Below are positions 53,642 through 61,409 of a stretch of 64,000 nt of DNA, piece after piece. Below the pieces are notes generated by a model. The model had not been told where the DNA came from, searched no databases, and worked only from the letters and a program-made list of their open reading frames with translations. Origin of the DNA: Ferrovibrio sp036381655 (GTDB lineage: Bacteria > Pseudomonadota > Alphaproteobacteria > Ferrovibrionales > Ferrovibrionaceae); assembly GCF_036381655.1 (NCBI RefSeq), contig NZ_DASVCJ010000047.1, positions 39,032-103,031 on the forward strand, given 5' to 3'. Both the position numbers and the translations under genes were made by a program. The stretch's first letter is position 1; each line of letters starts with the position of its first letter.

Positions 53642-54193
53642 ATGCGCCTGATGTGTCGTTTGCTGATGCTTGCACCCTTGCTGACGGCCGGGCTGCTTGC
53701 CGGCTGTTCGTCGGAACGGGAGAATTTCACGCCGGCAACGCAGGCGATCGGCATCGGCCTCGGCATCGAGGTCATCAAGACGAAGATCGAGCGGCGCCTC
53801 GAAGTCACCTGCAATCCGCTCAACCTGATCAGCGACGGCACCTACTGCGTCAGCAACTACAAGCCGACCGACCGCCAGGAAGTCTGGTGCTTCCGCACGC
53901 TCGGCGATCCCGACTGCTACGGCGAACCCGATCCCTATTCGCTGCAGGGACGCGCCCTGCCGAAAGCGCCGCGTCCGCTGGCCGATCCCCGCATGCCGAT
54001 GACGCCGCCGGGACGGCACCATCAGGCGGATAGCCAGATTGCGGTCGCCCCGATCGGCGCGGCAGCCGAGCCGGTGCCGGTTCCTTCCATCGTCGCGCCG
54101 GTCGGCATGCCGGCGAGCCAGATGCCGGCGCCGCAGCAAGCGCCGGCCGCCAATACGGCGCCGGACGACATCTACAAGCGCCTGGCGGAGTAG
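53642..54193 (+). CDS. Putative lipoprotein with proline-rich tail
   Basis: The 183-residue product has a lipoprotein signal MRLMCRLLMLAPLLTAGLLA with lipobox GCSS (Cys 22). The mature part contains a conserved-looking segment ITP-type NFTPATQAIGIGLGIEVIKT and four further cysteines (EVTCNPL, TYCVSNY, VWCFRT, PDCYG) that could form two disulfides. The last 70 residues are Pro/Ala/Met-rich and probably disordered. ATG 53642 follows GGGAGAAGG; a Met at 53600 would put charged residues before the signal. No family recognised. It converges on the dehydrogenase gene. Confidence 0.7.
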   Translation: MRLMCRLLMLAPLLTAGLLAGCSSERENFTPATQAIGIGLGIEVIKTKIERRLEVTCNPLNLISDGTYCVSNYKPTDRQEVWCFRTLGDPDCYGEPDPYSLQGRALPKAPRPLADPRMPMTPPGRHHQADSQIAVAPIGAAAEPVPVPSIVAPVGMPASQMPAPQQAPAANTAPDDIYKRLAE

Positions 54194-54208
54194 CGCCGCC
54201 CGGCCCGT

Positions 54209-55717
54209 TCAGTCTGCCGCCAGTGCCGACAACCCCAGCAGCGCGCGGCGGCGCAGCCACAGGCTTGGCCGATAGCGGTCATCGCCGGTGATCGCCTGTA
54301 ACTGCTGCATGATGGTGTGAACCGCCGCCACGCCCATCGCATCGGCCAGCGCCAGCGGCCCGAGCGGATAATTCAGGCCCAGCGTCATCGCCTTGTCGAT
54401 ATCTTCCGGTCCGGCGATGCGGATCTGTGCCATTTCGCAGCCGAGATTGGCCACCATGGCGGCGATGCGCTGACCGACGAAACCGGGGCTGTCGAAAATC
54501 ACGCTGATGGGGCGGCCGGCCTGATTGAACCGCGCCACGACCGCATCGAGCAAAGCCTGGCGCGCGCCCGGCGCGCGCATCAGCGTCAGACGCTTGTCGA
54601 ACTTGCCGGTCAGGTCGAGGGCGAAGAGTCTCCTGTGATCGAGACCCAGACGGGCGGCATAGGTGGCGCAATCCTCGCCCAGCGGCGCGCCAAGGATCGG
54701 ACAATCGCCGTCGTCAAAACCGCTCGCCTCGAAGCCGCAATCGCGCAGCAATTCGCCCAGGACCTCGTCCTCCTCGGCCAGGCAGACCCGGCTGGCAGGC
54801 GCTGCGTCGGACGATGCGTCCGCAGAGGGCAGGATCGCCTTGCCGTTACTGTCGTAATCGAAGAATCCGCGACCGCTCTTGCGTCCGAACTGGCCGCTTT
54901 CCTTGAGCGACTGATGCAGCGGTACGGTCGCCAGCCGGCGGTCGTAGAAATAGCCCTCATGCACGATCTGGCTGACCGGGAAATTCACGTCGATGCCGGT
55001 CAGGTCCATCAGTTCGAACGGCCCCATGCGAAAGCCCCAGACTTCGCGCATGATGGCATCGACCTGTGCCGGCGTCGCCACCCCTTCGGAGACGATGCGC
55101 AGCGCTTCCTGCGTATAGGCCCGGCCGCCGAGATTGACGAGAAAACCGGGGCTGTCCTGCACCACCACCGGCGTACGGCCCATGCGCTCGCCCACCTTGA
55201 CCAGGGCGGCGACCGTCGCATCGCTCGTCGCCGGCGCGCGGACGACTTCCACCAGCCGCATCAGCGGCACCGGATTGAAGAAATGCAGGCCGCCGATCCG
55301 GCCGCGGCGCTCGCAGGCGCTGGCGATACTGGCGATGCGCAGGCTGGAGGTATTCGAGGCGAGCAGGCAGTCGGGCCGCACGATACCCTCGAGTTGCCGG
55401 AACACCTCCTGCTTGACGCCAAGATTCTCGACAATGGCTTCGACGACCAGATCGGCCGGCGACAGGGCCTTGAGCTCCTCCACCACACTAAGGCGGCGCT
55501 TCGCCTCCTCCGCGGCGCCGGCCTCGAGCCGCCCCTTGGCCACCATCTGGTCCAGCTGGGCAAGAATGGCGTCCCGCGCCCTGGCGGCGGCACCGGGCGC
55601 AGCGTCGTACAGTAATACCGTCATACCGCCGCTGGCGCCGACCTGGGCGATGCCCCGCCCCATCGCGCCCGCGCCGACGACCCCAACGATTCCAATATCT
55701 TGTGCGGAATTCGCCAC
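54209..55717 (-). CDS. 3-hydroxyacyl-CoA dehydrogenase
   Basis: The 502-residue enzyme oxidises 3-hydroxyacyl-CoA with NAD. It has the Rossmann loop GVVGAGAMGRGIAQVGASGG, LVVEAIVENLGVKQEVFRQL, NTSSLRIASIASACERRGRI, and the signature HFFNPVPLMRLVEVV with catalytic His. A second 3HCDH C-terminal domain (PGFVGQRIAAMVANLGCEMA, NYPLGPLALADAMG) completes the PaaH/PaaC-type two-domain form. GTG at 55715-55717 is the start because GGAGGAAT precedes it by 6 bases; an ATG 78 bp upstream has no such site. It may act in phenylacetate or fatty-acid degradation. It is divergent from hsp20. Confidence 0.92.
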   Translation of the reverse strand: MANSAQDIGIVGVVGAGAMGRGIAQVGASGGMTVLLYDAAPGAAARARDAILAQLDQMVAKGRLEAGAAEEAKRRLSVVEELKALSPADLVVEAIVENLGVKQEVFRQLEGIVRPDCLLASNTSSLRIASIASACERRGRIGGLHFFNPVPLMRLVEVVRAPATSDATVAALVKVGERMGRTPVVVQDSPGFLVNLGGRAYTQEALRIVSEGVATPAQVDAIMREVWGFRMGPFELMDLTGIDVNFPVSQIVHEGYFYDRRLATVPLHQSLKESGQFGRKSGRGFFDYDSNGKAILPSADASSDAAPASRVCLAEEDEVLGELLRDCGFEASGFDDGDCPILGAPLGEDCATYAARLGLDHRRLFALDLTGKFDKRLTLMRAPGARQALLDAVVARFNQAGRPISVIFDSPGFVGQRIAAMVANLGCEMAQIRIAGPEDIDKAMTLGLNYPLGPLALADAMGVAAVHTIMQQLQAITGDDRYRPSLWLRRRALLGLSALAAD

Positions 55718-55763
55718 AATATTCCTCCGGTTTTCTGCATCATCGCATCCTGCCCAGACGAGC

Positions 55764-55792
55764 CTTGATCCGCAAGGCGCGACACCCCACAT
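55764..55792 (+). promoter_or_regulatory. Candidate sigma-32 (RpoH) promoter of hsp20
   Basis: CTTGAT at 55764-55769 and CCCCACAT at 55785-55792, separated by 15 bp, approximate the heat-shock promoter (CTTGAA, CCCCATnT). The match is one base off in the first and two in the second. The position, about 60 bp upstream of the small heat-shock gene, fits. Confidence 0.6.
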
Positions 55793-55798
55793 CATTTG

Positions 55799-55846
55799 CG
55801 TCGGGGTGCCTGATAGGGCCCCGACGGCACTCGCTTAGCAAGGAGT
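55799..55846 (+). promoter_or_regulatory. ROSE-like RNA thermometer in the hsp20 leader
   Basis: A strong hairpin (CGTCGGGG at 55799-55806 with CCCCGACG at 55819-55826) is followed by a weak one, ACTCGCTTAGCAAGGAGT (55829-55846). There TCGCT can pair imperfectly with the AGGAGT Shine-Dalgarno, five bases before ATG 55852. ROSE elements pair a UYGCU motif with AGGA through a non-canonical G-G contact, as seen here. The similarity is by eye and needs covariance-model support. Confidence 0.5.
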
Positions 55847-55851
55847 CCGCC

Positions 55852-56316
55852 ATGACCCGTGTGTCGTTGTTTTCCAGCCCGCTACTGCTCGGGTTCGATC
55901 ATGTCGAACGGATGATCGAACGGGCCGCAAAGGCCGGCTCGGAAGGTTATCCGCCCTACAATATCGAGCAGATCGGCGAGGACGGTTTTCGCATCACGCT
56001 GGCAGTCGCCGGTTTCGACGCCGGCAGTCTCGCCATCAGCGTTGAAGATAACCAGCTCGTCATCCGTGGCAAGCAGACCGACGACAAGGACAGGGTCTAC
56101 CTGCATCGCGGCATCGCCGCACGGCAGTTCCAGCGCAGCTTCGTCCTGGCCGACGGCATCGAGGTCATCGGCGCCGAATTGGCGAATGGCCTGCTGCACG
56201 TCGATCTGCGGCGGCCCAAGCCGGAACCTCAGGTACGCAATATCGCCATAAAAACGACCGACGGGGGGCGGAAGAGCACGCTCGGCGTCGAGAGTGGCAG
56301 CGGCGACGGCGCATAA
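55852..56316 (+). CDS. Small heat-shock protein, Hsp20 family
   Basis: The 154-residue chaperone has the alpha-crystallin domain from PPYNIEQIGEDGFRITLAVA (residue about 36) to GLLHVDLRRPKPEP, with a loop RVYLHRGIAARQFQRSF typical of class A/IbpA-like proteins, and a C-terminal NIAI motif that serves as the IxI oligomerisation anchor. It holds unfolded proteins under heat stress. ATG 55852 follows AAGGAG. The leader has a candidate sigma-32 promoter and a ROSE-like hairpin pair. A DUF1150 gene follows 27 bp later, the standard alphaproteobacterial arrangement. Confidence 0.94.
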   Translation: MTRVSLFSSPLLLGFDHVERMIERAAKAGSEGYPPYNIEQIGEDGFRITLAVAGFDAGSLAISVEDNQLVIRGKQTDDKDRVYLHRGIAARQFQRSFVLADGIEVIGAELANGLLHVDLRRPKPEPQVRNIAIKTTDGGRKSTLGVESGSGDGA

Positions 56317-56343
56317 GGCGGAATCCGAAAAGGAGACACAGAC

Positions 56344-56589
56344 ATGAGCACCCCCAGCAATCACGACGCCTACATCAACAACTCCCGCATCGGCACTCCC
56401 ATGTCGGCGGAGACCTTCGCCAATCTTGGCGCGCCGGATCTGGCCTACATCCGCCCGATCGATACTCCGCAGGGCGTGGTATGGGGCATTTTCGCCGCCA
56501 ACGGAACGCAGCTTGGCGTCGCGCCCGAACGCGACCTGGCCTTCGCGGCGGCGGTGCAGAACGACCTCGTGCCCGTCAGCCTGCACTGA
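56344..56589 (+). CDS. DUF1150 family protein
   Basis: The 81-residue protein matches DUF1150: FANLGAPDLAYIRPIDTPQG, VVWGIFAANGTQLGVAPERD, LAFAAAVQNDLVPVSLH. Members are small, cytoplasmic and almost always adjacent to an Hsp20 gene, as here; the function is unknown. ATG 56344 is preceded by GGAGACA. It is followed by a 120-bp gap before the ptsN stop with no gene seen. Confidence 0.85.
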   Translation: MSTPSNHDAYINNSRIGTPMSAETFANLGAPDLAYIRPIDTPQGVVWGIFAANGTQLGVAPERDLAFAAAVQNDLVPVSLH

Positions 56590-56709
56590 GGGCTTGTGAA
56601 CCGGCGGCTGAATCGAGGCAGCGCGTATCCGCAAGAGCGCAAGGCAGGAGGACAGTGCACACGGGAACAGAGCGCCGGCCGGGCCAGACCCGGTCGGCGT
56701 CCGCCGTTC

Positions 56710-57174
56710 TTATGCCGCGTGCGAAGCCGGACTATCGGTCAGCAGCGCATAGAGCGCATCACCGTTCTCCGCGCCGCGCAGCTTTTCGCAGATCGCCTTG
56801 TCGCGCAAAAGACGCGATACGCGCGCCAGCGCCTTCAGGTGATCCGCGCCGGCCGATTCCGGAGCCAGCAGCAGGAAGATGAGATCGACCGGCATTTCGT
56901 CGATCGAATCGAAGTCGACCGGCCGATCGAGACGGGCGAACAATCCATAGAGCTTGTCCAATCCCTGCAACCGGCCATGCGGGATGGCAATGCCGTTGCC
57001 AACGCCCGTCGTCCCCAGCCGCTCACGTTCCAGCAGGGTGTCGAAAATCACCCGTTCATGCTGCCCCGTAAGCTTGGAGGCACGCGCCGACAACTCCTGC
57101 AACGCTTGCTTCTTGCTGTTGGCTTTGAGATTGGCGACGACGCTCTCTGGGCTCAAAAGCTGATAGATTTCCAT
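56710..57174 (-). CDS. ptsN: PTS IIA-like nitrogen regulatory protein PtsN
   Basis: PtsN (EIIA-Ntr) is the terminal phospho-acceptor of the regulatory PTS, which links nitrogen and potassium state to sigma-54 and other functions. The 154-residue protein has the PTS EIIA type-2 fold with phospho-His66 in the conserved NGIAIPHGRL, FARLDRPVDFDSIDEMPVDL and FLLLAPESAGADHLKALARV. Start ATG 57172-57174 gives the family N-terminus (MEIYQLLSPESVV); a further upstream frame is noise. It follows hpf by 50 bp and lies downstream of rpoN in the usual order, though a dioxygenase is inserted between rpoN and hpf. Confidence 0.95.
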   Translation of the reverse strand: MEIYQLLSPESVVANLKANSKKQALQELSARASKLTGQHERVIFDTLLERERLGTTGVGNGIAIPHGRLQGLDKLYGLFARLDRPVDFDSIDEMPVDLIFLLLAPESAGADHLKALARVSRLLRDKAICEKLRGAENGDALYALLTDSPASHAA

Positions 57175-57224
57175 CGGAAAATACTGCCTCCGCGGGCTAT
57201 GCCGAACAGCGCCTGATCGCGCGA

Positions 57225-57551
57225 TCAGGCGGCATCCTCGGCATCCGGCATACGCGCGTGATGATTGCGCCGCTTGCGTTTGTCGCGCCGAACCTGCTTG
57301 GCCAGCCGATCCAGCGCGTTGTCGAAACTGCCATAAATCTCGGTATCCTCTCCCTCCGCCAGCATTTCGATGCCGGCGCCGACATGAACGGCGCATTGGC
57401 AGTAGTAGACCCCGCGTTCGCGGCGAAACACCACCTGCCCTTCAATCGCATTGTCCATATATTTGGATACCGCTGAGCTGAGCTTGTCGGCCACATAGGC
57501 GCGCAACGACTCGCCGAGATCAAGCTGCAGTCCAGACGTTTGGATTTTCAT
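57225..57551 (-). CDS. hpf: Ribosome hibernation-promoting factor, short form
   Basis: The 108-residue protein has the S30AE fold: QTSGLQLDLGESLRAYVADK, then KLSSAVSKYMDNAIEGQVVF, CQCAVHVGAGIEMLAEGEDT and DNALDRLAKQVRRDKRKRRN. HPF binds 30S or 100S ribosomes in stationary phase. The usual alphaproteobacterial protein is long (about 190 residues with a C-terminal dimer domain); here only the short gammaproteobacterial type is present, ending RMPDAEDAA. A good sigma-70 promoter lies at 57588-57616. It is co-oriented with ptsN, 50 bp downstream. Confidence 0.92.
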   Translation of the reverse strand: MKIQTSGLQLDLGESLRAYVADKLSSAVSKYMDNAIEGQVVFRRERGVYYCQCAVHVGAGIEMLAEGEDTEIYGSFDNALDRLAKQVRRDKRKRRNHHARMPDAEDAA

Positions 57552-57587
57552 GATGCGTCGAAATCCGATTTCACTCGGCCATGGCAT

Positions 57588-57616
57588 ATTATAGTACGGC
57601 CTGCCGCAGCCGTCAT
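57588..57616 (-). promoter_or_regulatory. Sigma-70-type promoter of hpf-ptsN
   Basis: On the minus strand a perfect TATAAT (57588-57593) follows ATGACG (57611-57616) with the ideal 17-bp spacer. The start of transcription would be about 30 bases before the hpf ATG. The -35 is two bases off consensus. This separates hpf-ptsN from the rpoN unit. Confidence 0.7.
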
Positions 57617-57717
57617 GCGGTGGCGGACCATAGACAAGGCCCCCTGCTCTGTCAACCAGAGACAGGCACATGCAAGACATTGAAAGTTCTAGATTTTATT
57701 CCTCGCTGCATTCCGGA

Positions 57718-58398
57718 TCAATTGTCGATCCACTGGCGCAGCAGATTCTTGCGCACTTTGTCCAGCATATCCTGCGCCGCAACGATGGCTCTGCGATCCG
57801 TCTGCTGGATCATGTTACTGATCATCGCCAATTCAAGGATGATCTCGCGCTGCACCTCATTGCGGATCATGCTCTGCAGCCAGGTGACACAGGCCAGGCG
57901 CTCTCCGCGCAGCACCGGCTTCACTTCATGAAAGTAGTAGGTCGGATAAACGATCATGTGGCCCGCGGGCAGCTTGTAGCTGTTCGATCCCAGGCTGGTC
58001 TTGATGACCAATTCCCCGCCGTCATATTCGCTCGGATCGTTCATGAAGATCGTGAACGACATGTCGACGCGGATCTTGTCGTCCTGGCCTCCCATGATGG
58101 CATTGTCGACATGGTCGCCGTAATACATGCCCTCGCGATAGAGGTTGAACCGCGGCGGCAGGATTCGTTTCGGCGCCGCGACGGTCTGAAACGTGCTGTT
58201 GCGCGCAAGCGCCGCCAGGATCAGGTCCTGCGCCTGTGTCATGCGCGGCGATTTCCTGTCGGTCTGCAGATTGTGCTTCACATCGCGCGCCCGGCCGGCC
58301 GCGGTCAGGCGTCCGTCGAGGAAATCGTCCGGCCCGAGCCCGGCCCTGAGCTTGGCAAGCTCTTCCCGGGTCAGAATATCTGGAATGACGACGAACAC
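57718..58398 (-). CDS. Fe2+/2-oxoglutarate-dependent PKHD-type hydroxylase
   Basis: The 226-residue dioxygenase matches the PiuC/YbiX PKHD family: VIPDILTREELAKLRAGLGP at the N-terminus, then MYYGDHVDNAIM with the His-x-Asp iron pair, NSYKLPAGHMIVYPTYYFHE supplying the distal His, and the 2-oxoglutarate-binding Arg in VLRGERLACVTWLQSMI. The jelly-roll facial triad is complete. PiuC genes are usually near TonB siderophore receptors; here it is between rpoN and hpf with no receptor. Substrate unknown. Confidence 0.93.
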   Translation of the reverse strand: MFVVIPDILTREELAKLRAGLGPDDFLDGRLTAAGRARDVKHNLQTDRKSPRMTQAQDLILAALARNSTFQTVAAPKRILPPRFNLYREGMYYGDHVDNAIMGGQDDKIRVDMSFTIFMNDPSEYDGGELVIKTSLGSNSYKLPAGHMIVYPTYYFHEVKPVLRGERLACVTWLQSMIRNEVQREIILELAMISNMIQQTDRRAIVAAQDMLDKVRKNLLRQWIDN

Positions 58399-58454
58399 TT
58401 GCCCCTCCGCACCAATCCTTCAATGTGAACCGCGCCGTATGCTGCGGCGCCGCT

Positions 58455-59993
58455 TCAGCCTACCTTGAGCAATCCCGCGCGCTTCAGCCGACGCCGCTCC
58501 ACCGACGAAGGAATATTCATCGCCTCGCGGTACTTCGCCACGGTGCGGCGCGCAATATCGACGCCCTTGCCGGCCAGAATCTCGACGATCTTGTCATCCG
58601 AAAGCACATCGTCCGGGTCTTCCCCGTCGATCAAGGCCTTGATTCGATGACGGATCGACTCGGCGGAGAAGGCCTCGCCGCCATCGGTCGCGGCGATGGA
58701 AGCGGTGAAGAAATATTTCATTTCGAAGATGCCGCGCGGCGTCGCCATGGTCTTGTTCGAGGTCACCCGGCTGACCGTGCTTTCATGCATCTCGATCGCC
58801 TCGGCCACCGCGCGCAGGTTCAGCGGCTTCAGATGCGCCACGCCGTGACGCAGAAAACCGTCCTGCTGGCGGATGATTTCGCTGGCGACCTTCAGGATCG
58901 TCTGCGCCCGCTGATCCAGCGACTTGACCAGCCAGTTGGCCGAGTTGAGGCAGTCGGAGAGATAGCTCTTGGCCTGCTTGTCCGCCCCATTCGCCTTGTT
59001 GTCACGCGATACCCGCGCATAGTAGCGGCTGTTGACGAGAACCCGCGGCAGAGTCTCGCTGTTCAATTCGACCAGCCAGTTTCCGTCCGCGGAACGCCGG
59101 ACATAGACGTCCGGGATGAGCGTCTGCACCGGCTCGCCGCCGAACAGCAACCCTGGCTTCGGATTGAGGGCGCGAATCTCCCTGACCATGTCGGCGATAT
59201 CTTCCTGATCGACGCCGCAGATGCGCATCAGCCCGGAAATGTCCCGCTTGGCCAGCAATTCCAGATTGTCGAGCAGGGCCTGCATGGCCGGATCGAGCCG
59301 GTCGCGCTCGCGCAACTGCAGAGCCAGGCATTCCCTCAGGCTGCGGGCGAACAGGCCACTCGGCTCTATCGTCTGCAGATCGAGCAGCACGGCTTCGACA
59401 TCATCTACATCCACACCCAGACGGGCAGCGATTTCGCTGAGCGGCTCGGTCACATAGCCCGCCTCGTCCAGCGCATCGATCAGGGCCTGTCCGATCATGC
59501 GGTCGGCGGCATTTGCCGGCATCAGGCACCAATGATCCTGCACGTGCTCCCGCAGGTTCTTCACCTCCGACGGCGTCTGCTCGAACGAGCCGTCGTTCTC
59601 GAAACGCGGATCGCCCCCGCGGCCGGGCATGAAATTGCTGCTGAGGGCATTGCCCGGATCGCCGGCGTCATAGCCGCTGTCGTTGGTGAAGGTGCTGTCG
59701 CCGTCGGCGTCCAGCGCATCGCGCGCCTTCTCGACGACGCTGTCGGATGCAAGATCGAGCCGTTCCGCCGCAGCCGTCACTTCCTCGCCGCCTTCGAACG
59801 GCTCGCTGCCGTCATCGGGCCCGGCTCCGTCGCCTTCAACGCGCTCGAGCAGCGGATTGCGTTCCAGTTCCTGCTCGACATAGGCCTGCAATTCCAGATT
59901 GGAAAGCTGCAGCAGCTTGATCGCCTGCTGCAACTGCGGGGTCATGACAAGAGCTTGACCCTGCCTGAGTTCGAGACGGGGACCAAGGGCCAT
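58455..59993 (-). CDS. rpoN: RNA polymerase sigma-54 factor
   Basis: RpoN directs transcription from -24/-12 promoters with AAA activators. The 512-residue protein has the activator-interacting region I (LVMTPQLQQAIKLLQLSNLE), an acidic region II around residues 50-120, the core-binding domain, and the C-terminal DNA-binding part with the RpoN box ARRTVAKYREAMNIPSS near residue 490. ATG 59991-59993 gives the classical MALGPRLELRQGQ start. It follows lptB by 13 bp, as is common in alphaproteobacteria. Confidence 0.97.
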   Translation of the reverse strand: MALGPRLELRQGQALVMTPQLQQAIKLLQLSNLELQAYVEQELERNPLLERVEGDGAGPDDGSEPFEGGEEVTAAAERLDLASDSVVEKARDALDADGDSTFTNDSGYDAGDPGNALSSNFMPGRGGDPRFENDGSFEQTPSEVKNLREHVQDHWCLMPANAADRMIGQALIDALDEAGYVTEPLSEIAARLGVDVDDVEAVLLDLQTIEPSGLFARSLRECLALQLRERDRLDPAMQALLDNLELLAKRDISGLMRICGVDQEDIADMVREIRALNPKPGLLFGGEPVQTLIPDVYVRRSADGNWLVELNSETLPRVLVNSRYYARVSRDNKANGADKQAKSYLSDCLNSANWLVKSLDQRAQTILKVASEIIRQQDGFLRHGVAHLKPLNLRAVAEAIEMHESTVSRVTSNKTMATPRGIFEMKYFFTASIAATDGGEAFSAESIRHRIKALIDGEDPDDVLSDDKIVEILAGKGVDIARRTVAKYREAMNIPSSVERRRLKRAGLLKVG

Positions 59994-60006
59994 GACTAAG
60001 CCCCAG

Positions 60007-60795
60007 CTACCAACTGAAGCGTTCGCCGAGATAAACCCGGCGTACATTCTCGTCGGCGACGATTTCGCTTGGGCTGCCTTCCATCAGCACTTTGCCGTCG
60101 TGCAGGATGTAGGCCCGATCGATGATATCGAGCGTCTCGCGTACATTGTGATCGGTGATCAGCACGCCGATGCCGCGATCCTTCAGATGCGACACCAATT
60201 CGCGAATCTCGCCGACGGCGATCGGATCGATGCCGGCCAGCGGCTCGTCGAGCAGCATGAACGAGGGCTGCGTCGCCAGGGCCCGGGCGATTTCGCAGCG
60301 GCGCCGCTCGCCGCCCGACAGCGCCAGCGCCGGCGTGCGCCGCAGATGCGTGATCGAGAACTCGGCCAGCAGATCGTCCAGCATGGCTTCGCGGCGATCG
60401 ACTTCGGCTTCGACCAGTTCGAGTACGGCGCGGATATTCTGCTCAACCGTCAGGCCGCGGAAGATGGAGGCTTCCTGCGGCAGATAGCCCATGCCGAGAC
60501 GGGCGCGCCGATACATCGGCAAGCCGGTGATGTCGTGCCCGTCCAGGCTGATATTGCCGTGATCGGGCCGGATCAGCCCCGTCATGATATAGAAGGTGGT
60601 CGTCTTGCCCGCCCCGTTCGGCCCGAGTAGACCGACCGCCTCGCCACGCTGCACATAGAGCGAGACGTCGCGCAGGACGGGACGCTTCTTGAAGCTCTTG
60701 CCGAGGCGATGCGCCGCCAGTCCGGGAAACGGATTCTCCGAAACCAGGCGCAGTCCGGCGTCATTGGGATCGTTCCCGGCGTCGATCACCGTCAT
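60007..60795 (-). CDS. lptB: LPS export ABC transporter ATP-binding protein
   Basis: LptB powers lipopolysaccharide extraction by LptFG. The 262-residue ATPase has Walker A GLLGPNGAGKTTTFYIMTGL, the signature ALSGGERRRCEIARAL, and Walker B FMLLDEPLAGIDPIAVGEIR followed by LITDHNVRETLDI (H-loop). An N-terminal extension of about 25 residues precedes the usual start. Its start overlaps the lptA stop by four bases, so the lptC-lptA-lptB block is translationally coupled. Confidence 0.97.
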   Translation of the reverse strand: MTVIDAGNDPNDAGLRLVSENPFPGLAAHRLGKSFKKRPVLRDVSLYVQRGEAVGLLGPNGAGKTTTFYIMTGLIRPDHGNISLDGHDITGLPMYRRARLGMGYLPQEASIFRGLTVEQNIRAVLELVEAEVDRREAMLDDLLAEFSITHLRRTPALALSGGERRRCEIARALATQPSFMLLDEPLAGIDPIAVGEIRELVSHLKDRGIGVLITDHNVRETLDIIDRAYILHDGKVLMEGSPSEIVADENVRRVYLGERFSW

Positions 60796-61403
60796 TGCTT
60801 GCTCTTCCCTGCGCCTGTCTGACCGGAAGCAGCCGGTCCGTTGCCGGCCGGAGCGGTCTGCGCGTCATTCGGCAGGAAAACGCCACGGACGCGCTCGCCC
60901 GGCAGAGGCTCGCAGATGCTGCGTCCGCTGTCTTGGAACATGACCGCCTTGGCGCAGCGCACCGTCGCCCGATCCGTCGTCAGCAGGACATTGCCGGTCA
61001 GCGTCACCGTCTTCTTGTCCACGTCATAGACGCCGAAATCGCCCTGCGCCCGTTCCTCCGGCGTCGAAACGAAGACCTTGCCTTTCGCCTCGATCCTGGT
61101 GATCGAGCTGGCGTCCGGCGCGCCGGTCGTGGAAGCCGGCTTGACGGCAGACTTGCCCTCGGATTGCGCCGAGCGCTCGCGATAATAGACGAAGAGTTCT
61201 TCCGAGCGCAGCCGCGTGTCGCCCTGTATGACATCGACATCGCCGCGGAAGATCGCCAATTGCTTGTCCTGCTGGACCTCCAGCGTGTTCGACGTGATCT
61301 CAATCGGCTTGTCGCTGTTGCGGTTGTTGCCCAGGTTGACCTGCGCAAGGCTTGGCGCCGCGATGGCGGCGAGCAAGAGGGCTACGAAAAAGATGACACG
61401 CAT
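60792..61403 (-). CDS. lptA: LPS transport periplasmic protein LptA
   Basis: LptA forms the periplasmic bridge for lipopolysaccharide. The 203-residue protein has a signal peptide (MRVIFFVALLLAAIAAPSLA) and an OstA-fold beta-jellyroll: PIEITSNTLEVQQDKQLAIF, DVDVIQGDTRLRSEELFVYY, and VTLTGNVLLTTDRATVRCAK. The C-terminal tail after VRGVFLPND is a low-complexity Ala/Gly arm. It lies 6 bp after lptC and overlaps lptB. Confidence 0.94.
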   Translation of the reverse strand: MRVIFFVALLLAAIAAPSLAQVNLGNNRNSDKPIEITSNTLEVQQDKQLAIFRGDVDVIQGDTRLRSEELFVYYRERSAQSEGKSAVKPASTTGAPDASSITRIEAKGKVFVSTPEERAQGDFGVYDVDKKTVTLTGNVLLTTDRATVRCAKAVMFQDSGRSICEPLPGERVRGVFLPNDAQTAPAGNGPAASGQTGAGKSKQ

Positions 61404-61409
61404 TCCCGA

